Made by a program: the position numbers and the translations under genes
From: Lactobacillus taiwanensis DSM 21401
GTDB lineage: Bacteria > Bacillota > Bacilli > Lactobacillales > Lactobacillaceae
Length of the DNA: 64,000 nt
Assembly (NCBI RefSeq): GCF_001436695.1
Contig: NZ_AYZG01000011.1
Span: 1 to 64,000, forward strand
Direction: 5' to 3'
Shown: one piece after another, positions 1 to 7,472 of the stretch
Position numbering within the stretch: position 1 is the first letter of the stretch
How the letters are laid out: each line of letters starts with the position of its first letter
The notes under the pieces: generated by a model
What the model saw: only the letters and a program-made list of their open reading frames with translations
Told to the model about the DNA's origin: nothing
Database searches by the model: none

Positions 1-57
1 CCTGTCGATAGAATATCATAGATATCCATCAACAGGATTTATTATAGAGCCAAAAAG

Positions 58-94
58 AGAAGGTTAGGCGACTTGTTTGCCTAACCTTCTTTTT
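58..94 (+). terminator. Intrinsic terminator of the gene upstream of the window
   Basis: A perfect 12-bp stem (58-69 with 79-90) with a 9-nt loop is followed by TTTTAT. It ends a transcription unit entering from the left. The first 57 bases hold at most a short open frame that runs into this hairpin, and I do not recognise it. Confidence 0.85.
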
Positions 95-138
95 ATAAAA
101 AATTAACTCTAAAAGATAATTAAGTACAGACCTATCAT

Positions 139-178
139 TTTAGAAATGCGATTTTTTTGCTATACTTGTTCAAGGTGA
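139..178 (+). promoter_or_regulatory. Probable promoter and RBS of ylxM-ffh
   Basis: TTTAGA (139-144), a 16-bp spacer and TATACT (161-166) fit a sigma-A promoter. The ribosome-binding site AAGGTGA (172-178) follows before the ATG at 186. The -35 is a weak match. Confidence 0.45.
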
Positions 179-185
179 GACAAAA

Positions 186-527
186 ATGGATGAACTTGAA
201 AGAAACGAAAGATTAGGCGATTTATTTGCCTATTATGGTTCTTTGTTGACTAAGGGACAACAAGATTATTTTGAAGATTATTATTATAATGATCTTTCTT
301 TAGGTGAAATTGCTGATAATCACCATGTCTCTCGTCAGGCTGTTTACGACAACTTAAAACGTAGCAGCAAGGCTTTAGAAAAATATGAAAATAAACTTCA
401 TATGAAGCGTGATTATTCTAGAATAGAAGAAAAAATTACTGAAGCTGTATATGCCCTTGAAAATGGCAAAATTAATCGAGCTCAGATTGAACTTTTGAAA
501 TTATTAAGACAAATGGGAGTAGAATAG
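186..527 (+). CDS. ylxM: YlxM family putative helix-turn-helix protein
   Basis: This 113-aa protein belongs to the YlxM/UPF0122 family, found next to ffh in Gram-positive bacteria. Residues about 25-60 resemble the helix-turn-helix of sigma-factor region 4, including a stretch reading SLGEIADNHHVSRQAVYDN. In streptococci the homologue is linked to the signal recognition particle and stimulates Ffh GTPase, so a role in protein targeting is more likely than classical gene regulation. The stop lies one base before the ffh start, so the two genes are one operon. AAGGTGA supports this start. Length is normal. Confidence 0.9.
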   Translation: MDELERNERLGDLFAYYGSLLTKGQQDYFEDYYYNDLSLGEIADNHHVSRQAVYDNLKRSSKALEKYENKLHMKRDYSRIEEKITEAVYALENGKINRAQIELLKLLRQMGVE

Positions 528-528
528 T

Positions 529-1959
529 ATGGCTTTTGAAAATTTAAGTGAAAGACTTCAAAAAGCATTAAAAAATTTAACTGGTAAAGGTAAGATCTCA
601 GAAGCGGATATTAATGATGCTAGTCGTGAGATTCGATTAGCTTTATTAGAGGCAGATGTTAACTTTAAAGTTGTAAAAGACTTTATTAAAAAGATTAAAA
701 AAGAAGCTCTGGGTAAGGAAGTTCAAGATAGCTTAAATCCCGGACAACAAATCATTAAAATTGTTGATGATGAATTAACAAAAATGATGGGAGAAGAAGC
801 CGTTTCTCTTAATAAGTCCCGACATATTCCAACAATTATTATGATGGTAGGTTTACAAGGTACTGGTAAAACTACTACTGTTGGTAAACTTGCAAATTAC
901 TTAATGAAGAACGAAAAAGCTCGTCCATTGTTAATTGCAGGTGATATTTACCGTCCAGCTGCTATTGAGCAATTAAAGCAAATTGGTCAACAACTAGACG
1001 TACCGGTTTATAGTGAAGATAACCAAGATGTAGCCGAAATTGTAAAGCATGGTCTTGAAAAAGCTGATAAAAATAAAAATGACTATGTTTTGATTGATAC
1101 GGCTGGTCGTCTTGAAATTGATGAACAATTGATGGATGAGTTGAAACGTGTAACTGAAGTTGCTCATCCTGATAATACTTTATTAGTTGTTGATGCAATG
1201 ACGGGTCAAGCAGCTACACAAGTAGCAGAAGGATTTAATAATGACTTAGATCTAACTGGAATTGTTTTAACTAAGCTTGATGGTGATACTCGTGGGGGTG
1301 CGGCGCTTTCTATTCGTGCCGTCACTGGCCTTCCAATTATCTTTACGGGTCAAGGTGAAAAATTAACTGATCTTTCTACTTTCCACCCTGATCGAATGGC
1401 TTCACGTATCTTAGGTATGGGTGATATGTTGACCTTAATTGAAAAGGCTCAGCAAGATTACGATGCTAAAGAAGCCGAAAAGATGGCTGAAAAGATGCGG
1501 GAGAATACTTTTGATTTTAATGACTTTATTGATCAAATGGAACAAGTTCAAAAAATGGGTCCTCTAGATCAAATTATTAAAATGATCCCTGGATTGGGTA
1601 ATAATCCTGCTCTTAAAAATATTCAGATTCCGGAAAAACAAATCGATCATATTAAGGCGATTGTTTACTCAATGACACCAGAAGAGCGTGAAAATCCTGA
1701 TATTCTTAATCCATCAAGAAGACGTAGAATTGCTGCCGGTTCTGGTAGATCGATCGCTGAAGTTAATCGTATGATTAAGCAATTTAAGCAATCAAAAGAA
1801 ATGATGCAAAAGATGACTAAGGGAGATATGGGGGAATTGGCTAACTTACCAGGGATGAATTCACCAATGGGTAAAATGGCTATGCGTTCAATGAATAAAC
1901 GCTTTAAGAGGAATAAAAAGAAGCGCATGAAAAATATCAAACGCTATCGTTCAAAATAA
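529..1959 (+). CDS. ffh: Signal recognition particle protein Ffh (SRP54)
   Basis: This is the 476-aa GTPase subunit of the signal recognition particle, which binds 4.5S RNA and signal sequences and delivers ribosomes to FtsY at the membrane. The N-domain four-helix bundle covers about residues 1-90. The G domain carries the P-loop GLQGTGKTTT near residue 110, DTAGR, and TKLDGDTRGG. The methionine-rich M domain fills the C-terminal third (GMNSPMGKMAMRSMNKRF) and ends in a basic tail. It directly follows ylxM with a one-base gap. Nothing unusual. Confidence 0.97.
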   Translation: MAFENLSERLQKALKNLTGKGKISEADINDASREIRLALLEADVNFKVVKDFIKKIKKEALGKEVQDSLNPGQQIIKIVDDELTKMMGEEAVSLNKSRHIPTIIMMVGLQGTGKTTTVGKLANYLMKNEKARPLLIAGDIYRPAAIEQLKQIGQQLDVPVYSEDNQDVAEIVKHGLEKADKNKNDYVLIDTAGRLEIDEQLMDELKRVTEVAHPDNTLLVVDAMTGQAATQVAEGFNNDLDLTGIVLTKLDGDTRGGAALSIRAVTGLPIIFTGQGEKLTDLSTFHPDRMASRILGMGDMLTLIEKAQQDYDAKEAEKMAEKMRENTFDFNDFIDQMEQVQKMGPLDQIIKMIPGLGNNPALKNIQIPEKQIDHIKAIVYSMTPEERENPDILNPSRRRRIAAGSGRSIAEVNRMIKQFKQSKEMMQKMTKGDMGELANLPGMNSPMGKMAMRSMNKRFKRNKKKRMKNIKRYRSK

Positions 1960-1983
1960 TTTTTAGCTGTTAAGGAAAAACAC

Positions 1984-2036
1984 TTTACACATATTTTTCT
2001 TTATGCTATATTATTTAAGTCAAGAAATTTAGGAGG
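1984..2036 (+). promoter_or_regulatory. Promoter and RBS of rpsP operon
   Basis: TTTACA (1984-1989), a 17-bp spacer and TATATT (2007-2012) with an extended TG at 2004-2005 form a strong promoter. AGGAGG (2031-2036) is the ribosome-binding site. No strong hairpin separates ffh from this promoter, so some read-through is possible. Confidence 0.75.
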
Positions 2037-2044
2037 AATTATTA

Positions 2045-2317
2045 ATGTCTGTAAAGATTCGTATGCGCCGTATGGGCTCAAAGAGAAAACCTTTTTACCG
2101 TATCGTAGTTGCTGATTCACGTATGCCACGTGATGGTCGTTTTATCGAAGAAGTTGGTTACTACAACCCACTTACTAACCCTGATGAAGTTAAGCTTGAA
2201 GAAGACAAGATTTTTGAATGGCTTGAAAAGGGTGCTCAACCATCAGATACTGTAAGAAGCTTACTTTCAAAAGCTGGTTTGATGACTAGATACCACGACG
2301 CAAAGTACGGTAAGTAA
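2045..2317 (+). CDS. rpsP: 30S ribosomal protein S16
   Basis: This 90-aa protein of the small subunit has the family start [25 protein letters not shown]16 binds 16S rRNA early in 30S assembly. It heads the conserved rpsP-rimM-trmD-rplS order, has its own promoter, and is followed at once by a terminator-like hairpin. That arrangement probably makes rpsP mRNA more abundant than the maturation genes behind it. Confidence 0.97.
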   Translation: MSVKIRMRRMGSKRKPFYRIVVADSRMPRDGRFIEEVGYYNPLTNPDEVKLEEDKIFEWLEKGAQPSDTVRSLLSKAGLMTRYHDAKYGK

Positions 2318-2334
2318 TTTACTATTGCAATTAG

Positions 2335-2367
2335 AAGTTTGGGAAGGCTCTTCCCAAACTTTTTTAT
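2335..2367 (+). terminator. Terminator/attenuator between rpsP and rimM
   Basis: A perfect 12-bp stem (2335-2346 with 2350-2361) with a 3-nt loop is followed by TTTTATTT. It lies inside the ribosomal operon. I see no clear new promoter before rimM, so partial termination is inferred. Confidence 0.85.
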
Positions 2368-2385
2368 TTAGAAAGAATAAATTCT

Positions 2386-2907
2386 ATGACTGAGTATTTT
2401 GAAGTTGGAAAAATATTATCTCCTCATGGTTTAAAGGGAGAGGTTAAGGTAAATGCCACAACTGATTTTCCAGAGGAAAGATTAGCTGCAGAGAGTAGAT
2501 TGTTTATTAAAAACAATGACGAGTATCAAGCAATGGTTGTTGAAGTTGCTCGACGCCATAAGCAATTTTATTTGGTTAAGTTTGAAAAAGTTGATGATAT
2601 TGATCAAGCAGAAAAAATTTGTGGCAAAGAGCTATATGTTGCAGAAACTGATCAACAAGAATTACCTGAAGGTAGTTATTACTTTAAAGATATTTTGAAT
2701 TGTCCTGTATATGATGCTGAAACTGGTGAAAAATTAGGTATTTTAGAGAATATTGAAACTCCTGGAGCAAATGATATTTGGGAGATAAAGCCAGAACAGG
2801 GGAAGAGTTTTTGGATTCCAAATATTAAATCAGTTGTTAAGAAAGTTGATTTACCTAATAAACGAATAGAAGTAACTTTACTTGAGGGATTGCGAGATGA
2901 AAATTAA
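2386..2907 (+). CDS. rimM: Ribosome maturation factor RimM
   Basis: This 173-aa 16S rRNA-processing factor binds S19 and the 30S head during assembly. The N-terminal RimM barrel begins EVGKILSPHGLKGEVKV, a family hallmark, and the C-terminal PRC-barrel contains NDIWEI and FWIPNI. Its last 11 bases overlap the start of trmD, suggesting translational coupling. A standard RBS is weak (AGAAAGAA before the ATG). Confidence 0.95.
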   Translation: MTEYFEVGKILSPHGLKGEVKVNATTDFPEERLAAESRLFIKNNDEYQAMVVEVARRHKQFYLVKFEKVDDIDQAEKICGKELYVAETDQQELPEGSYYFKDILNCPVYDAETGEKLGILENIETPGANDIWEIKPEQGKSFWIPNIKSVVKKVDLPNKRIEVTLLEGLRDEN

Positions 2908-3619
2908 TGTTTTAACTCTTTTTCCAGATATGTTTACTCCTTTGCAGGTATCCATGCTGGGAAGAGGACTAGAAGACAAAAAGTGGGAGTTAAATTTAGT
3001 TAATTTCCGTGATTTTACAACTGATGTTCACCATCATGTTGACGATACTCCTTATGGAGGAGGCGCCGGCATGGTTTTACAAATTATGCCGATAAAAAAA
3101 GCACTTGATTCTTTAACTAACAAAGGTAAAGTTATTATTACTGCTCCTCAGGGAAAGACCTTTAATGAAAAAATGGCTCAAAATTGGTCAAAGGAAGAAA
3201 ATCTGACTTTTATTTGTGGTCATTACGAAGGTTTTGATCAAAGAGTGTATGACTTAGCGGATGAGACAGTCTCAATTGGGGATTACGTTTTAACTGGCGG
3301 TGAATTGCCGACAATGAATATGATTGATGCTACTGTAAGACTATTACCGGGAATTTTAGGAAATGCAGCTTCTCCAGTTGAAGAAAGTTTTTCTCATGGA
3401 CTTTTAGAGTATCCACAATATACCCGTCCTGCAGATTTTGAGGGACAAAAAGTACCAGAAGTACTGACATCTGGTAATCATCAAAAAATTGCTGAATGGC
3501 GTCATAGGGAAGCTTTACGTGCAACATATCTTCATCGTCCAGATATGTTATCAGAACGCAATTTAACTAATGAGGAAAAGAAAATGCTAGAAGAAATTAA
3601 ACTTGAAAAAGATAATTAG
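2897..3619 (+). CDS. trmD: tRNA (guanine37-N1)-methyltransferase TrmD
   Basis: This 240-aa SPOUT-class methyltransferase makes m1G37 next to the anticodon, which prevents frameshifting. The start is the ATG at 2897 (MKINVLTLFPDMF); an earlier TTG in frame would add five non-conserved residues. Key motifs are the trefoil-knot cofactor region with CGHYEGFDQR, SIGDYVLTGGE and the substrate-binding RPADFEG. The start lies inside the end of rimM, with GAGGGA about 8 bases ahead. Confidence 0.96.
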   Translation: MKINVLTLFPDMFTPLQVSMLGRGLEDKKWELNLVNFRDFTTDVHHHVDDTPYGGGAGMVLQIMPIKKALDSLTNKGKVIITAPQGKTFNEKMAQNWSKEENLTFICGHYEGFDQRVYDLADETVSIGDYVLTGGELPTMNMIDATVRLLPGILGNAASPVEESFSHGLLEYPQYTRPADFEGQKVPEVLTSGNHQKIAEWRHREALRATYLHRPDMLSERNLTNEEKKMLEEIKLEKDN

Positions 3620-3621
3620 TA

Positions 3622-3650
3622 TTTACAAGCTTTTTTCTATTTGATAAACT
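3622..3650 (+). promoter_or_regulatory. Promoter before rplS leader
   Basis: TTTACA (3622-3627), a 17-bp spacer and TAAACT (3645-3650) with TG at 3642-3643 start two bases after the trmD stop. This gives rplS a separate transcript that begins just before the structured leader. Confidence 0.6.
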
Positions 3651-3656
3651 AATCGT

Positions 3657-3725
3657 TGTGGCATAAGCCACTGATTTATGGGTATTCCGCTGGCACTGAG
3701 TGTTGATGAATGCCGTAGAAGGAGA
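3657..3725 (+). ncRNA. L19-type ribosomal protein leader
   Basis: The leader between the promoter and rplS folds into a GTGGC/GCCAC hairpin (3658-3671) and a longer arm pairing GGTATTC (3681-3687) with GAATGCC (3708-3714). It then runs into GGAGAG. Position and shape agree with the Firmicute L19 leader, thought to bind L19 for autogenous control. The family assignment is by eye. Confidence 0.6.
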
Positions 3726-3732
3726 GACAATA

Positions 3733-4083
3733 ATGGATCCATTAATTCAAGAATTAACTAAAGACCAATTACGTGATGATATGCCTGACTTCCGTGCAGG
3801 TGATACTGTTCGTGTTCACGTACGTGTTGTAGAAGGTACTCACGAACGTATTCAGATGTTCGAAGGTGTTGTAATTAAGCGTAAAGGTGCAGGCATCAGC
3901 GCAACTTACACTGTACGTAAGATGTCATCTGGTATTGGTGTTGAACGTACTTTCCCAGTAAACGATCCACGTGTTGCTAAGGTTGAAGTTCTTCGTCATG
4001 GTCGTGTACGTCGTGCTAAGCTTTACTACTTACGTGAACGTCATGGTAAGGCAGCTAGAATTGCTGAAAAGCGTCGCGGTTAA
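3733..4083 (+). CDS. rplS: 50S ribosomal protein L19
   Basis: L19 is a 116-aa large-subunit protein at the 30S-50S interface. The start is the ATG at 3733 ([20 protein letters not shown]), behind GGAGAG. A longer in-frame reading from 3700 would begin inside the RNA leader and is rejected. The motifs [13 protein letters not shown] and [18 protein letters not shown] are typical. A strong terminator follows. Confidence 0.97.
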   Translation: MDPLIQELTKDQLRDDMPDFRAGDTVRVHVRVVEGTHERIQMFEGVVIKRKGAGISATYTVRKMSSGIGVERTFPVNDPRVAKVEVLRHGRVRRAKLYYLRERHGKAARIAEKRRG

Positions 4084-4110
4084 TTCAATAATTAAGCAAG
4101 ACAGGATTAA

Positions 4111-4139
4111 AAGCTATCTCAAACGAGATAGCTTTTTTT
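4111..4139 (+). terminator. rplS terminator
   Basis: A perfect 10-bp stem (4111-4120 with 4125-4134) and AAAC loop is followed by seven Ts. It ends the ribosomal operon. Confidence 0.9.
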
Positions 4140-4146
4140 CATACCA

Positions 4147-4176
4147 AAAAAGAGTTTCAAAAATGAAACTCTTTTT
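4147..4176 (-). terminator. lepB terminator, usable on both strands
   Basis: A 12-bp stem (4147-4158 with 4165-4176) rich in A on one side and T on the other lies just after the lepB stop on the minus strand. It can act for both converging units. Confidence 0.75.
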
Positions 4177-4178
4177 AA

Positions 4179-4820
4179 TTAATAAAATGTAATGTGACTT
4201 AGTGGCCAATAGCGTAATTTTACTACACCAACTATTTTACTTCGAGGAATTGTTCCAATGTATCGACTGTCTTTTGAAACACTTCGATGATCTCCCATTA
4301 CAAAGTATGTATTAGCAGGAACCTTGTTAGTTTTTTGCATTTCTTTTAATTGCTTAGAAGTGTAGAATTGGCGATAATTTTGTGTTTTTGCAAGTGAGCT
4401 CAGAGTGAAGTTCTGAGTATTAGTATATTTGGTTCCAGAAACACCATCTTCACCATTATCAATTAGTTTTTGACCTGCTTTTAACCAAGGCTGATTTAAC
4501 TTTTTACCATTGATATAAATTTGATTATTTTTACTTACAATCTTATCACCAGGTAATCCAATAACTCGTTTAATATATAGGGCACCTGGTTCATCTGGTG
4601 CGTCAACAATTACAATATCGCCTTGCTTAATTTGAGCATGACGAAGAGCAATTACACGATCGTTATTTTCAAAAGTTGGCTGCATTGAAATCCCAGATAC
4701 GGTTAAATTAGCAAATACAAATCTATTTAGTACAAAGAAAATACCAAAAAAGATAGCTACTAAAATTAGTACCTGGAGAATCCATTGACCCCAGCTTTCA
4801 GCTTGTTCTTGTTTTTTCAA
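4179..4820 (-). CDS. lepB: Signal peptidase I
   Basis: This type I signal peptidase (213 aa from the TTG at 4820) cuts Sec signal peptides at the outer membrane face. A single membrane helix lies near residues 11-33. The nucleophile Ser is in SGISMQPT (residue 45), the general-base Lys in LYIKRVIGLPGDK (residue 84), and box E reads MGDHRSVSKDSR, where Asn of the common GDNR is His. An in-frame GTG at 4829 is possible, but AAGGTGG (4826-4832) sits five bases before the TTG and overlaps that GTG, so the TTG fits better. The gene stands alone. Confidence 0.92.
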   Translation of the reverse strand: MKKQEQAESWGQWILQVLILVAIFFGIFFVLNRFVFANLTVSGISMQPTFENNDRVIALRHAQIKQGDIVIVDAPDEPGALYIKRVIGLPGDKIVSKNNQIYINGKKLNQPWLKAGQKLIDNGEDGVSGTKYTNTQNFTLSSLAKTQNYRQFYTSKQLKEMQKTNKVPANTYFVMGDHRSVSKDSRYIGTIPRSKIVGVVKLRYWPLSHITFY

Positions 4821-4993
4821 TTTTTCCACCTTAATTTTTTCTATTTCAACATAAAGTTTAACCTTAAATAGAGATTTTGTCGATTAAACAAAAATAGAAG
4901 TAATAATTTCTACCTTATTTTTCAAGTTAGAAAGTAGATGTAAAAAGAGCTATAAAATCAAATTTAGCTTATAATAAAAAAGTAGGAGTGTGA

Positions 4994-5431
4994 ATGGTTA
5001 TGAAAGACATCCATGAATATTCAGCTGGAAGCATTATATACAGACTTAATAATGGAAAAATAGAATTTTTGCTAGCTCAGAGTAAGCTTAATAAAACTTG
5101 GGGATTTCCTAAAGGACATCTTGAAGAAGGTGAGAATGAAATACAGGCTGCTCAAAGAGAAGTATATGAAGAAGTAGGTTTAAAACCAGACTTTGATTTT
5201 AATTTCAAAGAAAGTATTACTTATAAAATTGCAAAAGATCGCGTAAAGACGGTTACGTTTTTTTTGAGTAAATTTAATTCGAATCAAAAGATTAAATTAC
5301 AAGAGAGCGAAATTGGTGCTTCTAAGTGGTCAAGTTTGGAGGAAGCCAGTACTTGTTTACATTATGAGGAATTAAATGAACTCTTGAAAAAGGCACAGGA
5401 ATATATTGAAAAAAATGAGATATCCAGATAA
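4994..5431 (+). CDS. NUDIX hydrolase, Ap4A-hydrolase-like
   Basis: This 145-aa NUDIX protein has a full box, from GHLEEGENE to REVYEEVGL (about residues 42-64), which binds Mg2+ and cleaves nucleoside diphosphates linked to another moiety. The N-terminal sequence (HEYSAGSIIYR and WGFPKGH) is closest to bacterial diadenosine tetraphosphate hydrolases of the MutT/bis(5'-nucleosyl) type. The substrate cannot be fixed from sequence. AGGAG (4984-4988) serves the ATG at 4994; a second ATG at 5000 is possible. It overlaps the following glycosylase gene, so they are co-transcribed and may act together in nucleotide or DNA cleaning. Confidence 0.85.
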   Translation: MVMKDIHEYSAGSIIYRLNNGKIEFLLAQSKLNKTWGFPKGHLEEGENEIQAAQREVYEEVGLKPDFDFNFKESITYKIAKDRVKTVTFFLSKFNSNQKIKLQESEIGASKWSSLEEASTCLHYEELNELLKKAQEYIEKNEISR

Positions 5432-6062
5432 GTTATTAGAAGAAGTTAAAGATCGAGCAAAAGGAATGAAACTGGAAGGAATTAATTTTGGAGCTGGACC
5501 TGTTCATCCAAAATTGATGATTGTAGGAGAAGCCCCAGGAAGAGAAGAAATAGAGTCTTTGATTCCTTTTCATGGTGCTTCTGGTAAAGAACTAATGAAG
5601 TCTCTGGCTTCGATTGGACTTAAACGAGAAGACGTTTATATTACAAGTGCAGTAAGAAGTCGTCCATATAGTGTTAAGAAAGTTTTCAGTAAAAAAGAAA
5701 ATAAAGAAGTAACAAAGTATCCAAATCGGAAACCAACGAAGAAAGAAATTCTAGCTCATGCACCCCTGTTAGATTATGAAATTAATTATGCTCAGCCAAA
5801 GATAATTGTTACAGTTGGGACGACGGCTTTAAATAGGTTGTTAGGAAATAAATATGAAATTAGCAAGGTGCATGGAAAGATTATAAAAAATACCCCAATT
5901 TTAAAGTTAAATGATGCAAAAGATGGTTATGTTTGGTCAAAAGAAAAATATACTATTATTCCACAATATCATCCAGCTGCAGTATTTTATAATCGAAAAC
6001 TGGCTGAAACTATTACTCAGGATTGGTTAAATATAAAGCCCTTATTAAAAAGAGAGAATTAA
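5415..6062 (+). CDS. Uracil-DNA glycosylase, family 4-like without cluster cysteines
   Basis: This 215-aa protein matches the uracil-DNA glycosylase superfamily: motif 1 reads VGEAPGREE, followed by PFHGASGKELM (usually PFVGRSG), and motif 3 reads PQYHPAAVFYNRKL. It should remove uracil from DNA for base-excision repair. Family 4 enzymes normally hold a 4Fe-4S cluster on four Cys; this protein has no Cys at all. The start is the ATG at 5415; a TTG at 5406 would add three residues. It overlaps the NUDIX stop by 17 bases. Family is secure; activity without the cluster is inferred. Confidence 0.85.
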   Translation: MRYPDKLLEEVKDRAKGMKLEGINFGAGPVHPKLMIVGEAPGREEIESLIPFHGASGKELMKSLASIGLKREDVYITSAVRSRPYSVKKVFSKKENKEVTKYPNRKPTKKEILAHAPLLDYEINYAQPKIIVTVGTTALNRLLGNKYEISKVHGKIIKNTPILKLNDAKDGYVWSKEKYTIIPQYHPAAVFYNRKLAETITQDWLNIKPLLKREN

Positions 6063-6095
6063 AAAAGCTGGTAGGAAAATCCATACCAGTTTTTT
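6062..6095. terminator. Bidirectional terminator between udg and lexA
   Basis: A 12-bp stem (6062-6073 with 6084-6095, one G-T pair) has A-tracts and T-tracts on its two sides and lies between converging stop codons, so it can end both units. Confidence 0.85.
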
Positions 6096-6717
6096 AGTCG
6101 ATATTATTACGATATAAACCTACAACCTTACCCAAAATCTGAACCACAGGTAAAATAATTGGATCCATTGTATCATTTTCTGGTTGTAATCGATAATAGC
6201 CGTCTTCCTTGAAAAATCTCTTGACAGTTGCTTCATTATCTTCGGTCATTGCAACAACAATTTCACCATTATTTGCACTAGATTGTTTCCGAACAATAAC
6301 GTGGTCACCGTTAAGAATACCAGCATTAATCATAGATTCTCCATGAATACGTAACATAAAGAGCTCTCCAGCATCATTTTCGAGATCAGGTGGGAGAGGG
6401 AAGTACTCATTAATGTCTTGAATCGCTAGAATTGGTTGACCAGCAGTTACTACACCAACTATTGGGATATCCTTGGGCTTAATTCCTAGAACTTCACGGC
6501 CCTTTTCTGTAACTTCGATTGCTCTAGGTTTAGTAGCGTCTTTTAAGATATAACCTTTCTTTTCTAGGCGGGCTAAATGGCCATGTACTGTTGAAGTAGA
6601 AGAAAGATCAACAGCACTACAAATTTCTCTAACTGTAGGCGGAAAAGCACGCTCTTCAACAGTGTCGTAAATAAAACGTAAAATTTCTAATTGTTTATTT
6701 GCATGTGGTTCAGTCAT
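6094..6717 (-). CDS. lexA: LexA repressor (SOS regulator)
   Basis: This 207-aa repressor of the SOS response has an N-terminal winged helix (residues about 1-65, with [21 protein letters not shown]) and a C-terminal S24 autoprotease domain. The self-cleavage site is Ala92-Gly93 (VVTAGQP), with Ser128 (HGESM) and Lys166 (ATVKRFF) as the catalytic dyad. RecA-ssDNA triggers cleavage. It is divergent from a DUF896 gene, as in Bacillus where lexA neighbours yneA-ynzC. A candidate LexA box lies in the shared upstream region, suggesting autoregulation. Confidence 0.96.
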   Translation of the reverse strand: MTEPHANKQLEILRFIYDTVEERAFPPTVREICSAVDLSSTSTVHGHLARLEKKGYILKDATKPRAIEVTEKGREVLGIKPKDIPIVGVVTAGQPILAIQDINEYFPLPPDLENDAGELFMLRIHGESMINAGILNGDHVIVRKQSSANNGEIVVAMTEDNEATVKRFFKEDGYYRLQPENDTMDPIILPVVQILGKVVGLYRNNID

Positions 6718-6773
6718 AATTTTTTCTCCATTTAGTTACTTACTAATATTTTAACAAAAAAAGATTTGTTCGA

Positions 6774-6787
6774 CAAACAGGCGTTCT
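6774..6787. promoter_or_regulatory. Candidate LexA (SOS) box
   Basis: Read on the minus strand, 6787-6774 is AGAACGCCTGTTTG, close to the Gram-positive box CGAACRNRYGTTYC with three mismatches in flexible positions. It sits in the lexA/DUF896 divergent region, upstream of a TATAAT at 6813-6818. Single site, modest match. Confidence 0.45.
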
Positions 6788-6854
6788 TAACAGTTGAGTC
6801 TTTTTTTATTGGTATAATTAAGGTAAACTAACATTGTTTAGTGAGGTGTTTATT

Positions 6855-7103
6855 ATGGATAAAAAAGAAGAAGAAAAATTAATTAAGCGGATTAATGAAT
6901 TAACTAAGATTAGTAGAGAACGTGAACTAACTCCGGACGAATTAGAGGAACGTAAGAAGTTAAGAGCTGCTTTTCTTGAAAACTTCCGTGCAGGATTTAG
7001 ACAACAACTTGAAGATACGGTTGTGATTGATAAAGATGGTAAAGAAGTTACATCAGAAAAGGCAAAAGAAGCTCAACGTCGCAAAGGATTAAGAAAAGAT
7101 TAA
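6855..7103 (+). CDS. DUF896 (YnzC/UPF0291) small protein
   Basis: This 82-aa highly charged helical protein matches DUF896: KRINELTKISRERELTPDELEER followed by LRAAFLENFRAGFR. Members are short two-helix proteins; in Bacillus subtilis ynzC sits beside lexA and yneA. The exact function is not established. The start is the ATG at 6855 behind GAGGTG; an earlier in-frame start at 6834 adds seven unrelated residues and lacks an RBS. TATAAT at 6813 gives a likely -10. Confidence 0.88.
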   Translation: MDKKEEEKLIKRINELTKISRERELTPDELEERKKLRAAFLENFRAGFRQQLEDTVVIDKDGKEVTSEKAKEAQRRKGLRKD

Positions 7104-7175
7104 TTTTCCACTTTAAAAAAGACTATTTTTTTGGTATGCTGAAAAAGTACATTAATTTTCGGAGGTTTTTGGGAA

Positions 7176-7397
7176 ATGAATTTAGGATTAGCAATTTTTC
7201 TTATTATTATCGCACTATTGATCGGTCTTGTTGGCGGATTTTATGGTGCTCGTGCATATATGAAGAAGTATTTCCAAGACAATCCTCCTATTAGTGAAGA
7301 TATGATCGCAGCTATGATGGCGCAAATGGGTCAAAAACCATCCGCTAAGAAGCTCAATCAAGTTATGAACATGATGAAGCATCAACAAAAAAAATAG
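7176..7397 (+). CDS. YneF family membrane-anchored protein
   Basis: This 73-aa protein has one N-terminal membrane helix (residues about 3-23) and a short cytoplasmic tail with YFQDNPPISEDMIAAMMAQMGQKPS, the hallmark of the YneF/UPF0154 family. Function is unknown. GGAGG (7161-7165) precedes the ATG by ten bases. A strong terminator follows, so it is monocistronic or the end of the preceding unit. Confidence 0.9.
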   Translation: MNLGLAIFLIIIALLIGLVGGFYGARAYMKKYFQDNPPISEDMIAAMMAQMGQKPSAKKLNQVMNMMKHQQKK

Positions 7398-7423
7398 TAG
7401 CTTACTTTACTAATATTTGGTTT

Positions 7424-7452
7424 AGACAGAGGAATTACTCCTCTGTCTTTTT
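7424..7452 (+). terminator. Terminator after yneF-like gene
   Basis: A perfect 10-bp stem (7424-7433 with 7439-7448) and 5-nt loop is followed by TTTT. Confidence 0.88.
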
Positions 7453-7472
7453 GTATATATGTGAGGTGAAAT

